Shown here: positions 53,345 to 63,605 of the stretch, piece by piece
Numbering within the stretch: position 1 is the first letter of the stretch
Layout: each line of letters opens with the position of its first letter
NCBI RefSeq assembly: GCF_000826105.1
Contig: NZ_CCYK01000006.1
Span: 434,001 to 498,000, forward strand
Length of the DNA stretch: 64,000 nt
From: Pseudomonas massiliensis
GTDB taxonomy: Bacteria > Pseudomonadota > Gammaproteobacteria > Pseudomonadales > Pseudomonadaceae
Direction of reading: 5' to 3'
The notes under the pieces: model-generated
What the model saw: the letters and a program-made list of their open reading frames with translations, nothing else
Databases searched by the model: none
Told to the model about the DNA's origin: nothing
Translations under genes and position numbers: made by a program

Positions 53345-55012
53345 GTGTCGATCCTTCGTCGTTTCCGGTCTTTCCGCTTTCCCTTGATATTGCGCAGGCT
53401 CAGCATCGGCCTGCGTCTATTCGCGGGTTTCAGCCTGTGCGCGCTACTTCTGGCGGGCGTCGGGGCGTTTTCCTTGGTAGAGATACACGCGGTTCGCCAC
53501 CAGGCGGAAGTGATCGAGCGCGGCCCCTTGAGCAGCATCGCTCAAGCCGATGCCATTGCCCTGGACCTGGGCAAGCTGCGTACCGAGGCCGCCTTGTTGA
53601 TGAGCTCCGCCAATGACCCTGGCGAGATGGTCAACCGTCGCATCGCCATCGAACAGCTGGCCAGCAGCCTGCAACCGGGTTTCGACGCCTACCTGGCCAG
53701 CCTGCAGCCTGGCACCGAACAGGAATCCGTACAGCTACTGCGCGCCGCCTACGATCCTTTCCTGGCCTCGCTCAAGGAGGCCGTGGCCCTGATCGACCAG
53801 CAGCGCCCGGCCGAAGGGGTGCAAAAGGCCAGCGACGCCCTGGGGCTTCAAGGTGGCCTGATGGACATGCAAGTGCAGCTGCTACGCGAGTTGAACAAGC
53901 AGCGCTCCGCCGAAGCCGTGCAACAGGCGGCCGCCGCCGCGCGGCAAACGCAATTGATTGTCCCCGCCGCCATAGGCGCGGCCCTGCTGGTGATGCTGGT
54001 GCTTGCATGGCGCCTGACCATCAGCATCACCACGCCCCTGCGCCAGGCCGTGCAGGTTGCCCGGGCCGTGGCCAATGGCGACCTGCGCGAGTCTGTACAA
54101 AGCGAAGGCAAGGACGAAAGCGCGCAATTGCTGACCATGCTGGGTCATATGCGCGACCAGTTGCACGGCCTGCTCAGCCAACTGGGCGCCAGCGTGGACC
54201 GCCTCAATGCCGCGGCTCATGACATGGGTAGCGTGATGCAAGGCAGTGCCGAGGACCTGCGCGTTCAATACAACGAAATCGAGCAGGCCGCCACCGCGGT
54301 GAGTCAGATGAGCAGCGCGGTAGAAGCCGTGGCCGCCAACGCGCTCTCCACTTCCGACGCGTCGCGGGATTCGGCCAGCGCCGCCCACGATGGACAAGCC
54401 CAACTGGACGCCGCCATGGGTGATATCGACCAACTGGCCAGCCAGGTGGAAAGCGCCGCCAGCCAGGCGCGACAGCTGGCCAGCCAGACCCAGAACATCC
54501 ACAAGGTACTGGACGTGATCCGTAACGTTGCAGAACAAACCAACCTGCTGGCCCTCAACGCCGCCATCGAAGCGGCGCGCGCGGGTGAAGTGGGCAGAGG
54601 GTTCGCGGTCGTGGCCGATGAAGTCCGTGGCTTGGCACATCGCACTGGCGCTTCCACGCGCGAAATCGAGCAGATGATGAGCGAAATCCGCAGCGGCACC
54701 GACCTGGCCGTGAGCGCCCTCAGCGAAAGCGCCACTCAGGCCGGGCGTACCCGCGTACGAGCTCAAACCGCCCGCAACACCCTTGGCACCATCTACGAGT
54801 CGGTCGCCGGGATCGACAGCCGCAACCAGGTCATCGCCCGCGCCGCCGCCGAGCAGGCGCAAGCCTCGCGCAGCGTCGACAGTACCCTGGTGCGCATCCG
54901 TGACCTCTCCCTGCAAACCGCCAGCGGCGCCTCCAATACCCGCGCCGCCAGCGAATCCCTGGAAGACCTGGCTGGCGAACTGAAGCGCATGATGGGGCGG
55001 TTTGCGCTTTGA
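53345..55012 (+). CDS. Methyl-accepting chemotaxis protein
   Basis: A 555-residue chemoreceptor with TM1 near 25-47, a ~155-residue periplasmic helical sensor (4HB-like; [18 protein letters not shown]...), TM2 near 205-228 ([17 protein letters not shown]), HAMP and a full signalling domain with tip [19 protein letters not shown] at 53345 ([10 protein letters not shown]) is taken as start; TTG at 53297 is the alternative and has no better ribosome site. No C-terminal pentapeptide. Its ligand is unknown. It lies just beyond the tRNA gene. Confidence 0.9.
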   Translation: MSILRRFRSFRFPLILRRLSIGLRLFAGFSLCALLLAGVGAFSLVEIHAVRHQAEVIERGPLSSIAQADAIALDLGKLRTEAALLMSSANDPGEMVNRRIAIEQLASSLQPGFDAYLASLQPGTEQESVQLLRAAYDPFLASLKEAVALIDQQRPAEGVQKASDALGLQGGLMDMQVQLLRELNKQRSAEAVQQAAAAARQTQLIVPAAIGAALLVMLVLAWRLTISITTPLRQAVQVARAVANGDLRESVQSEGKDESAQLLTMLGHMRDQLHGLLSQLGASVDRLNAAAHDMGSVMQGSAEDLRVQYNEIEQAATAVSQMSSAVEAVAANALSTSDASRDSASAAHDGQAQLDAAMGDIDQLASQVESAASQARQLASQTQNIHKVLDVIRNVAEQTNLLALNAAIEAARAGEVGRGFAVVADEVRGLAHRTGASTREIEQMMSEIRSGTDLAVSALSESATQAGRTRVRAQTARNTLGTIYESVAGIDSRNQVIARAAAEQAQASRSVDSTLVRIRDLSLQTASGASNTRAASESLEDLAGELKRMMGRFAL

Positions 55013-55142
55013 GGTAGTGGGTTGCAGGCCGGCGCTGATGCCTCAGGCCAGCGGGTGGCAACCCGGACGAGGCTGCAACCCAGGCAATGCTCGGCTGTCC
55101 TAGCCTCTGTACGCGCTGCCGACGCGCAACCCAGGCCCACCC

Positions 55143-56111
55143 ATGCCACTGCCCCATCTACCTCATCGCCGCTGGCTCTTCCTGGCGGCCGTCTTCCTCC
55201 TGCTGGGGGTGGCGCTGCCTTATGGCTGCTCTCGCCTGGCCTATAAGGAACGGGAGCTGATCTTCAACATCGAGCCGGGCCCGGCGAGCTGGTTCGGCGG
55301 GCTGCCGGCCGGTGTCGCGGAGATGGACATCCCGCTGGCGGCGAACCCGGCGAGTCCGCGTCAGTACGTGCATGCCTGGTGGTGGCCAGCGGCTCGCAAA
55401 GGTGCGCCAGCCGCGCTCTACCTACACGGTACTCGCTGGAACCTCACCGCTCAGGTCCGGCGAATCACCCAACTGCGAGCGCTGGGCTTTTCCGTGCTGG
55501 CTATCGATTATCGGGGCTTTGGGCAAAGCCCTGGCGCGCTTCCTTCCGAGCGCAGCGTGTACGAGGACGCCCAGGCCGGCTGGGCTCGCCTGGCGGACCT
55601 GCAGCCCGAACCCAGCCAGCGCTTCATCTATGGTCACTCCCTGGGCGGTGCCATTGCCGTGGAGTTGGCCAAGCGCGCCGCCGAGGGTGAAGTGCCAGCG
55701 GCGGCGGGGCTGATCGTCGAGTCCACCTTCACTGACATGGCGGACGCTGCCCAGGCGGTGATGGATACCTCGCTGCCGCTGCGCTGGGTGCTGTCCGAGA
55801 AGTTCGCTTCCATCGACAAGATCGGCAAGATCAAGGTGCCAGTCCTGATTGTGCACGGCACCGCGGACAAATACGTGCCAGACCGCTTCAGTCGTCAGCT
55901 GTATGCCGCCGCCGCCGAGCCCAAGCGGCTATTGCTGGTGCCTGGCGCCACTCACCTCAACGCCATGACCCTGGGCAGCCAGCAATATGCGCAGGCGTTG
56001 CAGAAGCTGTTCGGAATCGATGGCCGAGCTGGCGCCCTGCCAACGCGACCCGGTAAGCCTCAGATTGTAAATTTTCATACAGAACCTAACGCAGCGGCCC
56101 GTAGTCAGTAG
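55143..56111 (+). CDS. Alpha/beta hydrolase, membrane-anchored
   Basis: A 322-residue hydrolase with one N-terminal membrane anchor (WLFLAAVFLLLGVALPYGC) and an extracytoplasmic or cytoplasmic hydrolase domain. Visible residues are the nucleophile in YGHSLGGAIA, the acidic residue in IVHGTADKYVP, His in PGATHLNAM, and the oxyanion loop YLHGTRWN. This is the build of ABHD13/YfhR-type esterases. Substrate unknown. The FocA-type gene starts 22 bp downstream, probably in the same transcript. Confidence 0.85.
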   Translation: MPLPHLPHRRWLFLAAVFLLLGVALPYGCSRLAYKERELIFNIEPGPASWFGGLPAGVAEMDIPLAANPASPRQYVHAWWWPAARKGAPAALYLHGTRWNLTAQVRRITQLRALGFSVLAIDYRGFGQSPGALPSERSVYEDAQAGWARLADLQPEPSQRFIYGHSLGGAIAVELAKRAAEGEVPAAAGLIVESTFTDMADAAQAVMDTSLPLRWVLSEKFASIDKIGKIKVPVLIVHGTADKYVPDRFSRQLYAAAAEPKRLLLVPGATHLNAMTLGSQQYAQALQKLFGIDGRAGALPTRPGKPQIVNFHTEPNAAARSQ

Positions 56112-56133
56112 CTCATCTTCCGGAGCGAACACC

Positions 56134-57000
56134 ATGACCGAGCCCAATCACTCCCATCACCAAGAAACCCCTGGCCTGTCCAGCGATGAACGTCAGGAGG
56201 TGGATGAAAAGGCGCCGCCCCGGCCGGCGGTGCTGCACGAGATCATCCGCAGCCAGGGCGACCATGAACTGGAGCGCAGCGTGGCGGCGCTGTTCTGGTC
56301 AGCCCTGGCCGCCGGCCTGACCATGGGCCTGTCACTGATGGCCATGGGGCTGCTCAACGCGCGCCTGCCCCAAGGAGAGGCCAGCCACGTGATCGCCAGC
56401 TTCGGCTACTCCGCAGGGTTCCTCGCGGTGATCCTGGCCCGTCAGCAGCTGTTCACCGAAAACACCATTACGGCAGTATTACCGGTGATGACACACCCTA
56501 CCCTGGCGAACTTCGGTCGCCTGCTGCGGCTATGGGGTGTGGTGCTGGGCGGTAACCTGGTCGGCACCCTGCTGGTGTCCTGGGTAATGCTGCGCCTGCC
56601 TATTTTCAACGCACCCACTGACGCCGCCTTCCTGGAGATCGGCCGCAAGGTGATGGAAAACAGCACCACCCAAATGTTCTCCAAGGGGATCGTCTCGGGC
56701 TGGATGATCGCGACCCTGGTCTGGATGATCGCCGGCCTGGACAATGCCCGGATCTGGATGATCATCATGGTCACCTACCTGATGGCCCTGGGGGATTTCA
56801 CCCATATCGTGGTAGGCGCGGCGGAAACTTCTTACCTGGTCTGGGCAGGCGAGTTGTCCTGGCATGACTTCTGGCTGGGCTTCGCCGGCCCGACCCTGGC
56901 GGGCAATATCATCGGCGGCAGCTGCATCTTCGCGCTGATCAGCCACGCGCAGATTCGCAGCGACGCCTCTACCCACCCCGGCCCTGATCAGGGCCGGTAG
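56134..57000 (+). CDS. Formate/nitrite transporter (FNT) family channel
   Basis: A 288-residue inner-membrane FNT protein with six TM helices at about 50-275 after a ~45-residue polar N-terminus. FNT marks are LFTENTITAVLPV, GNLVGTLLVSW and FTHIVVGAAE, with GPTLAGNIIGG. The extended N-terminus and wording fit the YfdC-like branch rather than FocA proper, so the transported anion is open. GGAG lies ~8 nt before the ATG. Its last 13 bp overlap the convergent metallo-hydrolase gene. Confidence 0.88.
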   Translation: MTEPNHSHHQETPGLSSDERQEVDEKAPPRPAVLHEIIRSQGDHELERSVAALFWSALAAGLTMGLSLMAMGLLNARLPQGEASHVIASFGYSAGFLAVILARQQLFTENTITAVLPVMTHPTLANFGRLLRLWGVVLGGNLVGTLLVSWVMLRLPIFNAPTDAAFLEIGRKVMENSTTQMFSKGIVSGWMIATLVWMIAGLDNARIWMIIMVTYLMALGDFTHIVVGAAETSYLVWAGELSWHDFWLGFAGPTLAGNIIGGSCIFALISHAQIRSDASTHPGPDQGR

Positions 57001-58100
57001 GCTACCTCGCTCTCGCCGGTTGCCGACTGCCCGTCGGCCAGCTCACGCCACCACTGGTCGCCAGGCTTGGGCGACAGCAGGTCCAGGCGCTCTCCCAGGC
57101 GAGGCGTGGCCAGAGGCATGCCCGCTGCCTGGGCCAGCCGGGTGATGCGTTCGAACGGCTCCTGCCAGGCGTGGATGGACAGGTCGAAGGTGCCATTGTG
57201 GATCGGCAGCATCCAGCGGGCGCCAACGTCCTGGGCGGCCTTGAGGCTCTGCTCGGGCTGCATGTGCACGTTGGGCCAGGCCAGGTTGTAGGCGCCGGTC
57301 TCCACCATGGCCAGGTCGAACGGGCCGTAGCGTTCACCGATGCGCTTGAAGCCGTCGAAGTAACCGGAGTCTCCGCTGAAGAACAGTCGCCAGCCGGGCG
57401 TGATCATCACCCAGGAGGCCCATAGCGTATGGTTGCTGTCGAACAGCCCTCGCCCGGAAAAATGCTGCGTGGGCGTGGCGGCGAAGCGCGCCCCCGCGGC
57501 TTCGGTTTCCTGCCACCAGTCCAGCTGGCGAACCTTGTCTGGAGCGATGCCCCACTTCACCAGGATATCCCCCACCCCCAGCGGCGCCAGGAACAGCTCG
57601 GTACGTGCCGCCAGGGCCATGACACTGTCATGGTCCAGGTGATCGTAGTGATCATGCGATAGCACCACCGCCGCCAAGGGCGGCAGGTCGGCCAGGGCTA
57701 TGGGAGGCGCATGGAAGCGTCGTGGCCCCGCCCATTGCACCGGGGAGGCGCGCTCGGAGAATACCGGGTCGGTAAGGAAGAAACGGCCAGCCGTCTTGAT
57801 CAGCACGGTGGAATGCCCCAGCCGCCACAGGCTGTTGTCAGGCGCTTCAAGTAGCGCCTGGGTAGAGAGCTGCTGAACAGGCAAGGGCGCGCCGGGGCGC
57901 GTCTGGGGAGGCTTGCGCAACAAAAGGTACTTGAAACCGATGCGCAGCTTCTTCCATACCCCGTCCTTGGGAAGCGCGGTGAGGTTCTGGTAACGCCCAT
58001 CCTCCTGGCGAGAATGAGGCAGGTCCGTGGGCTGCTGGTCAGCGTGCAAGACAGGCGAAGCCATCAGTAACATCACTCCCATCGCAACATTTAGTTTCAC
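56988..58100 (-). CDS. Exported metallo-beta-lactamase-fold hydrolase
   Basis: A 370-residue MBL-fold enzyme with the zinc motif LSHDHYDHLDHDS (HxHxDH), a further His in TPTQHFSGRG, Asp in FFSGDSGYF and a C-terminal His in LPIHNGTFDLS; all metal ligands are present. The wording (NAPE-PLD/RomA-like) suggests a phosphodiesterase or lactonase rather than a beta-lactamase. The start is a GTG at 58100: GGAGG lies 4 nt before it, and the protein then begins with a proper signal peptide (VKLNVAMGVMLLMASPVLHA). ATG codons further upstream lack this support. It lies tail to tail with the FNT gene. Confidence 0.86.
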   Translation of the reverse strand: MKLNVAMGVMLLMASPVLHADQQPTDLPHSRQEDGRYQNLTALPKDGVWKKLRIGFKYLLLRKPPQTRPGAPLPVQQLSTQALLEAPDNSLWRLGHSTVLIKTAGRFFLTDPVFSERASPVQWAGPRRFHAPPIALADLPPLAAVVLSHDHYDHLDHDSVMALAARTELFLAPLGVGDILVKWGIAPDKVRQLDWWQETEAAGARFAATPTQHFSGRGLFDSNHTLWASWVMITPGWRLFFSGDSGYFDGFKRIGERYGPFDLAMVETGAYNLAWPNVHMQPEQSLKAAQDVGARWMLPIHNGTFDLSIHAWQEPFERITRLAQAAGMPLATPRLGERLDLLSPKPGDQWWRELADGQSATGESEVAYRP

Positions 58101-58351
58101 TTGACCTCCAGCGCGTGTGGCAAGGGGGCTGTGGCCGTTCAGCATACAGAGGCCGCCCTGCTCTTGCATGAAGACAGCGCCGGGCCGCTGACGGTCGGTC
58201 TACGCTTTCTGGAACCTCCGCCGCCCTGGTTCGTCGAGATATCATAAGCCCTGGCGCGCAGGACCCGTGGCTTGCAAGGAGGCCACGTCGCCGCTCGCGT
58301 CAGGCAGAGCGTGGCGAACTCCGCGGCCTTGCACAAGGAACCTGCCGATCA

Positions 58352-60943
58352 ATGGAAACGAACGTGTCCGCGTCAGGCAGCAAGCCCCAATTCCTGCGCA
58401 CCCGCAGGTTCTTGCTGATCGTCGGTGCCTTGTTCGCCATTACGTTCGCCGCTGCGCTGGCGACGCTCTTCGCCCTGGCCAACCGGCTGGACAGCACTGA
58501 GATCGAGCAAAGCCGTTTCTTCACCCAGCGAGCTCTGGACGCCAGGATCGCCGGCAACATGGCCATGTTGCTGACCAACGCCGTGTGGGACGAAGCCTAC
58601 AATGCCTTGGCCGCCCAGCCCTTGAACCGGCACTGGGCCTTCGAAGAACGCAATATGGGCAGCACCCTCTATACCACCACCGGTTACGAAGCGGTGTTCG
58701 TCATTGATCGCCGACAGACCCGCTACGCCCTTTACAAAGGGCAGCTGAGCGACGCGCCCTTCGCTTCGTTCATCGACCATGGCCAGGCGCAGATCGTCGA
58801 CGCGGCCAGGGAAGCCGGCGCGCAAAAGCGTGGCATCAGCCGCTATGTGCTGTTCAACGGTTGGCCCGCCCTGCTGGTGGCCGCTGTCCTTCAGCCTGAA
58901 CGGCCGCTGCCGGCGCAGGAGATCCAGACGCTGCCCGTGCTGGTTTTCGTCGATCAACTGACTCCTGAAAAACTCGCGCTGATGGGCGAAAGCTTCGGCC
59001 TGAAAAACCTTAGCGTGGACCGGCAGCCCGGGCCAAGGGCCCACATGCCCCTGGATGGCACCAGCTTCGAACTCACCTGGAACCAGGCCCAGCCCGGGCG
59101 CGAGCTGTTATGGAGTGTATTGCCAGCCCTGGTCACCATCGGGGTCATTCTGGCCTTGCTGTTGGCCTATTTCTTCTATTTCGCCATGCGTGCATCACGC
59201 CGCATCGATGAGCATCTGCAAGTGCTCAAGGCCAGCAACCGGGCCCTGGAAGCCAGTGAAGAGCGCTTCCGTGCCGTGGCTGAAGCCGCCTCGGACTGGA
59301 TCTGGGAAACCGACGGCCGCGGTCGCCTCACCTATCTTTCGGCCCGTTTCGCCCAGGTGACCGGTTATGACATCCAGAGCCTGATGGGCGTTTCCGTCGA
59401 CCAGTTGCTCAGCTGCGAGACCACCCCCATCGCGCCCTGGCTGGCCTCGCTTCCGGAACACCCCAACGCGACCTCGACACTGCGCTGCGGTTACCGGGAC
59501 AACAATGGCGACCGCCGCCACTGTCGCGTTTCCGCGCGCCCTATCATGGACAGCGGCCAGGCCGTCGGCTTCAGGGGCACCGCCACCGACATTACCGACG
59601 AAGTCGCGGCCCAGGCCCAGATCCAGCATCTGTCCTTGCACGACCCGCTGACCGGCCTGCCGAACCGTAACCTGCTGGGACGTTACCTGGAGGAAGCCCT
59701 GACAACTCGAGGGGAAGGGCCACCCCTGACACTGATCCTCATCGACCTGGGCAACTTCAAGCCGATCAACGACAGCCTTGGACATCCGGCGGGCGACGTC
59801 GTGTTGCGGGAAATCGCCAAGCGTCTGAAGGCCAGTACCCGCGACCTCGACCTGGTGGCCCGGCTGGGCGGCGACGAGTTCGTGCTGATCCTGTGTGGCC
59901 CGGAAAACCGTTTCGAGATCGATCGCTTCTGCCAGCGCCTGATCGACAGCCTGCAACATCCAGTTGTGCATGGCGAACACAGCCTGCATGTGGGGGCCAG
60001 CCTGGGTATTGCTCAGAGTCGCCTGCAGGGGTATGACGGCCATGAATTGATCCGCTGCGCGGATATTGCGCTGTACGAGGCCAAGGCCGGCGGCAAGAAC
60101 ACCTGGCGTTACTTCTCCGAACAAATGAGTGAGCAGATCCAGCATCGTCGGCGCCTGGAAAGTGAGCTGCGCCTGGCCATCCGCAACGAAGAACTGGTGC
60201 TGCACTATCAGCCCCGGTATCAGGTGAATGGGCTGAGCATTGTCTCGGTGGAGGCCCTGGTGCGCTGGAACCACCCTATCGAAGGCCTGATCGGCCCGGA
60301 CACCTTTATTCCCTTGGCCGAGCAATCGGAGCTGATCGTGCCCTTGGGGCGCTGGGTGCTGTACGAAGCCTGCCGCACGGCCTGTCAGTGGCCTGCGCCC
60401 TTGATGGTGTCGGTCAACCTTTCGCCCGCTCAGTTCGCTCGCAGCGACGTGGTCAAGGATGTGCGGGACGCCCTGATCGCCAGCGGCCTGCCCGCGCAGC
60501 GACTGGAACTGGAGATCACCGAGAACGTGATGCTCACGGCTATCGACAATGCCCTGGCTACCATGATCGCCCTCAAGGAGCTGGGAGTGCGCCTGAATAT
60601 GGACGACTTTGGCACGGGCTATTCGTCCCTCGGCTACCTGCGCGCCTACCCCTTCGACAGCATCAAGATCGACCGCCGCTTCATCGCGGCGCTCAATGGC
60701 AGCACCGCCTCGGAAGGCGACCGGGCGGTGGTGAGGGCGATCATCAGCCTGGGCAAAGCCATGGGCATGACGGTGACTGCCGAAGGCGTGGAAACCGAGC
60801 AGCAGCTCAGCGCCCTGACCATCGATCAGTGCCATGAAGTGCAAGGCTATTTCCTGAGCCGGCCCGTGGACCAGGCATCCCTGGAACAGTTGCTGGCGAC
60901 GGCCGAGTCCCCTGCGCTGTTCCAGCCGACCAGGGAAAGCTGA
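58352..60943 (+). CDS. CHASE4-PAS-GGDEF-EAL c-di-GMP protein
   Basis: An 863-residue membrane protein for c-di-GMP turnover. TM1 at about 20-42, a periplasmic CHASE4-type sensor (about 50-245), TM2 at about 255-278, PAS (about 300-420), GGDEF (about 425-595) and EAL (about 605-855). The GGDEF motif is intact with I-site RDLD five residues before it, but the DxD pair before it is D-L-G (LIDLGNFKPIND). The EAL domain keeps VEALVRW, VNLSP, ITENV, DDFGTGYSSL, IKID and AEGVET, so it should be an active phosphodiesterase; the cyclase half is probably regulatory or bifunctional. Confidence 0.92.
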   Translation: METNVSASGSKPQFLRTRRFLLIVGALFAITFAAALATLFALANRLDSTEIEQSRFFTQRALDARIAGNMAMLLTNAVWDEAYNALAAQPLNRHWAFEERNMGSTLYTTTGYEAVFVIDRRQTRYALYKGQLSDAPFASFIDHGQAQIVDAAREAGAQKRGISRYVLFNGWPALLVAAVLQPERPLPAQEIQTLPVLVFVDQLTPEKLALMGESFGLKNLSVDRQPGPRAHMPLDGTSFELTWNQAQPGRELLWSVLPALVTIGVILALLLAYFFYFAMRASRRIDEHLQVLKASNRALEASEERFRAVAEAASDWIWETDGRGRLTYLSARFAQVTGYDIQSLMGVSVDQLLSCETTPIAPWLASLPEHPNATSTLRCGYRDNNGDRRHCRVSARPIMDSGQAVGFRGTATDITDEVAAQAQIQHLSLHDPLTGLPNRNLLGRYLEEALTTRGEGPPLTLILIDLGNFKPINDSLGHPAGDVVLREIAKRLKASTRDLDLVARLGGDEFVLILCGPENRFEIDRFCQRLIDSLQHPVVHGEHSLHVGASLGIAQSRLQGYDGHELIRCADIALYEAKAGGKNTWRYFSEQMSEQIQHRRRLESELRLAIRNEELVLHYQPRYQVNGLSIVSVEALVRWNHPIEGLIGPDTFIPLAEQSELIVPLGRWVLYEACRTACQWPAPLMVSVNLSPAQFARSDVVKDVRDALIASGLPAQRLELEITENVMLTAIDNALATMIALKELGVRLNMDDFGTGYSSLGYLRAYPFDSIKIDRRFIAALNGSTASEGDRAVVRAIISLGKAMGMTVTAEGVETEQQLSALTIDQCHEVQGYFLSRPVDQASLEQLLATAESPALFQPTRES

Positions 60944-61090
60944 GCTGTACAGCTTTTATCAACCCTTGGGACACAGCCATGGGGGGCTCGCCGACCAACG
61001 GACGCGCCGCGCCGCTTCGCTGTGCAGGGGTAATCGATTCAGCCTGTCGGCCAGCCATGGCACTTTTGTAGAGGTTAGGTACAAAGCCGT

Positions 61091-61117
61091 TAAAGGTCAG
61101 TCATTCCCGGCCGATGA
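61091..61117 (+). promoter_or_regulatory. Sigma-28 (FliA) promoter of the BdlA-like gene
   Basis: TAAA (61091-61094) is followed after exactly 15 nt by GCCGATGA (61110-61117), matching the FliA consensus TAAA-N15-GCCGATAA at nearly every position. The predicted start of transcription is ~30 nt before the gene. Confidence 0.75.
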
Positions 61118-61153
61118 TATGGCAACCTCCCTCTGTTCTTGTCGGGTGCCGCC

Positions 61154-62470
61154 GTGTTCAACAACAAACTCAAAGCTGAATTAGCCGCGCTCCGGGAAGA
61201 GCTGGCCGCCGTTAAACAGATCCGTGACGGACTCAATGCGGACATGATCGTCCTGCGCCTGGATACCCAGGGCCACATTCTGGATGTAAACGCCAACTTC
61301 GAGCAGGAGATGTGCTACCGCCGCCAGGATCTAATCGGCCGCCGTCTCGATGACATCGTGCCCGCCCATGTGAAGAATGACCCTTTCCATCAGCGCGTGC
61401 GCAATGCTTGCGACAAAGGTGAATCGTTCGCCGGCGCCTTGCGCCTGTCGCGCGGCAACGGCAAGGAAGCCTGGCTTCGTGGCCTGATGGTGCCGATGCG
61501 CAACCCGAACGGGGTAATCGATGAGTTTTGCATCTATGCCAGCGATCTGACCCGTACCATCGAAACGTCCCGTGAACAGGAAGGCCTGATCAAGGCCTTG
61601 ATGCGCTCGACGGCCTTCATCGAGTTCGACCTGCAAGGCCATGTGCTCACGGCCAACGAGCAATTCCTGCACGGCATGGGCTATCGCCTGGAGCAGATCA
61701 AAGGCAAGCATCACCGCCTGTTCTGCCGACCCGATGAATACAATTCGTCTGAATACCAGGCTTTCTGGGAGCGTCTGCGCCGTGGCGAATACGTGGCCCA
61801 ACGTTTCGAACGCGTCGATGCCCATGGGCGTCCGGTATGGCTGGAAGCTTCCTATAACCCGGTGCTGGACGCCAACGACCGGCTGATCAAGGTAGTGAAG
61901 TTCGCGACCGTCATCACCGACCAGGTAAATCGTGAGCAGGCTGTGGCGGAAGCCGCGACCATTGCCTATAGCACTTCGGTGCAAACGGACAGCAGCGCGC
62001 AGCGCGGCGCCAATGTGGTCCAGGAAACCGTGGCGGTGATGCGCGACCTGGCCAAGCACATGCAGGACGCCGCCGAGGGCATCGAGGCACTGGATCAGCA
62101 AAGCCAGGTCATCAGCACCATCATCAAGACCATCAGTGGCATCGCCGAGCAAACCAACCTGCTGGCGCTCAACGCGGCCATCGAAGCGGCCCGGGCCGGC
62201 GAGCAGGGTCGTGGGTTCGCCGTGGTTGCCGACGAGGTGCGTCAATTGGCTTCCCGCACCACCCAGGCAACCGCTGAGATCGCTGGCGTGGTGCAGCAGA
62301 ACCAGAAGCTGGCATCCGATGCGGTGACGGTCATCGCTACCGGCAAGCAGCAGGCTGAGAGTGGTCTGGAACTGGCGGGGCAAGCCGGGGATGTGATCGT
62401 GGAGATCCAGGACGGCGCGCAGAAAGTGGTCAGCGCGGTCGGCCAGTTCGCCAACCAGCTGGGTCAGTGA
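61154..62470 (+). CDS. bdlA: PAS-PAS-MCP cytoplasmic chemoreceptor, BdlA-like
   Basis: A 438-residue soluble receptor-like protein: two PAS domains (about 20-135 and 140-260) and a compact MCP signalling domain with tip [16 protein letters not shown] and [17 protein letters not shown]. No TM segments or HAMP. The layout and size match BdlA, the biofilm-dispersion protein of P. aeruginosa, and related Aer-like PAS receptors. GTG at 61154 (start [10 protein letters not shown]) fits the family N-terminus; TTG at 61139 is the alternative. A near-consensus FliA promoter lies just upstream. It follows a c-di-GMP protein, a functional match for dispersion signalling. Confidence 0.83.
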   Translation: MFNNKLKAELAALREELAAVKQIRDGLNADMIVLRLDTQGHILDVNANFEQEMCYRRQDLIGRRLDDIVPAHVKNDPFHQRVRNACDKGESFAGALRLSRGNGKEAWLRGLMVPMRNPNGVIDEFCIYASDLTRTIETSREQEGLIKALMRSTAFIEFDLQGHVLTANEQFLHGMGYRLEQIKGKHHRLFCRPDEYNSSEYQAFWERLRRGEYVAQRFERVDAHGRPVWLEASYNPVLDANDRLIKVVKFATVITDQVNREQAVAEAATIAYSTSVQTDSSAQRGANVVQETVAVMRDLAKHMQDAAEGIEALDQQSQVISTIIKTISGIAEQTNLLALNAAIEAARAGEQGRGFAVVADEVRQLASRTTQATAEIAGVVQQNQKLASDAVTVIATGKQQAESGLELAGQAGDVIVEIQDGAQKVVSAVGQFANQLGQ

Positions 62471-62480
62471 CGGCCCTGCC

Positions 62481-63605
62481 CTACCCTTGTCGGTAGGGCA
62501 GCGCTTGCCGTGCTTCGAGCGCGTATTGGGCAATGCCGGCGCGCTCCTGCTCGAGGAACTCCGCCACCGCCGCCCTCAGGCCAGGGTGCGCCAGGTAATG
62601 CCAGGAACGGGTGATCACCGGTTCGAATCCTCGAATCAGTTTATGCTCGCCCTGGGCGCCTGCGTCGAACCGAGTCAGCCCCAGGGTGATGGCCTGGTCC
62701 ATGCCCTGGTAGAAGCAGGTTTCAAAGTGCAGCCGATCGAATTCGGCCAGCCCCCCCCAGTAGCGCCCATACAGGGTGCCCTTGTCCATCAGGCAGAACG
62801 CCATGGCTACCGGCCGCCCCCGCTGACGGGCGAACACCACGCGTAGCGCCTCGGGCATGCGCTCGGCCAGCAGGCTGAAGAAGGCACGTTCCAGGTAAGG
62901 CGCCTGGCCGCGCACCTCATAGGTATTGGCATAACAGGCATAGACGAAGTCCCAATGGGCCTCGCTCAGCTCTGCGCCGCACATCCATTCGAACTCGAAA
63001 CCCTGGGCCGCTACCTGCTCACGCTCCTTGCGCATCTGCTTGCGCTTGCGCGAGCTCAAGGTGTCGAGGAAATCCTGAAAATCCCGATAATCACGGTTAT
63101 GCCAGTGGTACTGGCAGCCCCAGCGCTCCAGCCAGTGCGCCTCGGTGGCCATTTTTTCGTTCAGGTCGGGCTCGGTGAAATTGATATGTGCTCCCGAGTA
63201 CCCTTGAGCGAGCAAGTGTTCAGGCAGGGCCCGGATCAGGTCCATGCCATGCTCCAGGTCCGGCGCCAGTAACCGCGGCCCGGTCACCGGGCTGAACGGC
63301 ACGGCGCACAACAACTTTGGGTAATACCGCAGCCCCGCGCGCCGGCAGGCATCCGCCCAACCGTGATCGAACACATACTCTCCATACGAATGCCGCTTGC
63401 GGTAGGCCGGCAGCGCGGCGCGTAACTCATCGCCCTCCCAGGCCAGCAAGTGTTCAGCCCGCCAACCGCTACCAGGTCCAAGGCTGCCACTGTCTTCCAG
63501 ACTGCTCAGGAAGGCGTGGCGCAGGAAGGGCTGCTCGTGGGGCAACAAGGCATCCCAGCAGGCGGCAGGCACCTCGGCCAGGCGATTCACGATCTGCATG
63601 TTCAT
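62481..63605 (-). CDS. GNAT/FemAB-like protein, DUF482 family
   Basis: A 374-residue protein of the DUF482/PF04339 group (peptidoglycan-related GNAT-like fold). Recognisable parts are HAFLSSLEDSGSLGPGSGW near the N-terminus, the basic SSRKRKQMRKEREQ, YRDFQDFLDTL, and a late YLERAFFSLLAERMP. The ATG at 63605 has GAGGGG 6 nt upstream; the next ATG (63608) has 3 nt spacing and an earlier frame to 63728 has no support. Function unknown; transfer of amino acids or acyl groups is suggested by the fold. Confidence 0.8.
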   Translation of the reverse strand: MNMQIVNRLAEVPAACWDALLPHEQPFLRHAFLSSLEDSGSLGPGSGWRAEHLLAWEGDELRAALPAYRKRHSYGEYVFDHGWADACRRAGLRYYPKLLCAVPFSPVTGPRLLAPDLEHGMDLIRALPEHLLAQGYSGAHINFTEPDLNEKMATEAHWLERWGCQYHWHNRDYRDFQDFLDTLSSRKRKQMRKEREQVAAQGFEFEWMCGAELSEAHWDFVYACYANTYEVRGQAPYLERAFFSLLAERMPEALRVVFARQRGRPVAMAFCLMDKGTLYGRYWGGLAEFDRLHFETCFYQGMDQAITLGLTRFDAGAQGEHKLIRGFEPVITRSWHYLAHPGLRAAVAEFLEQERAGIAQYALEARQALPYRQG

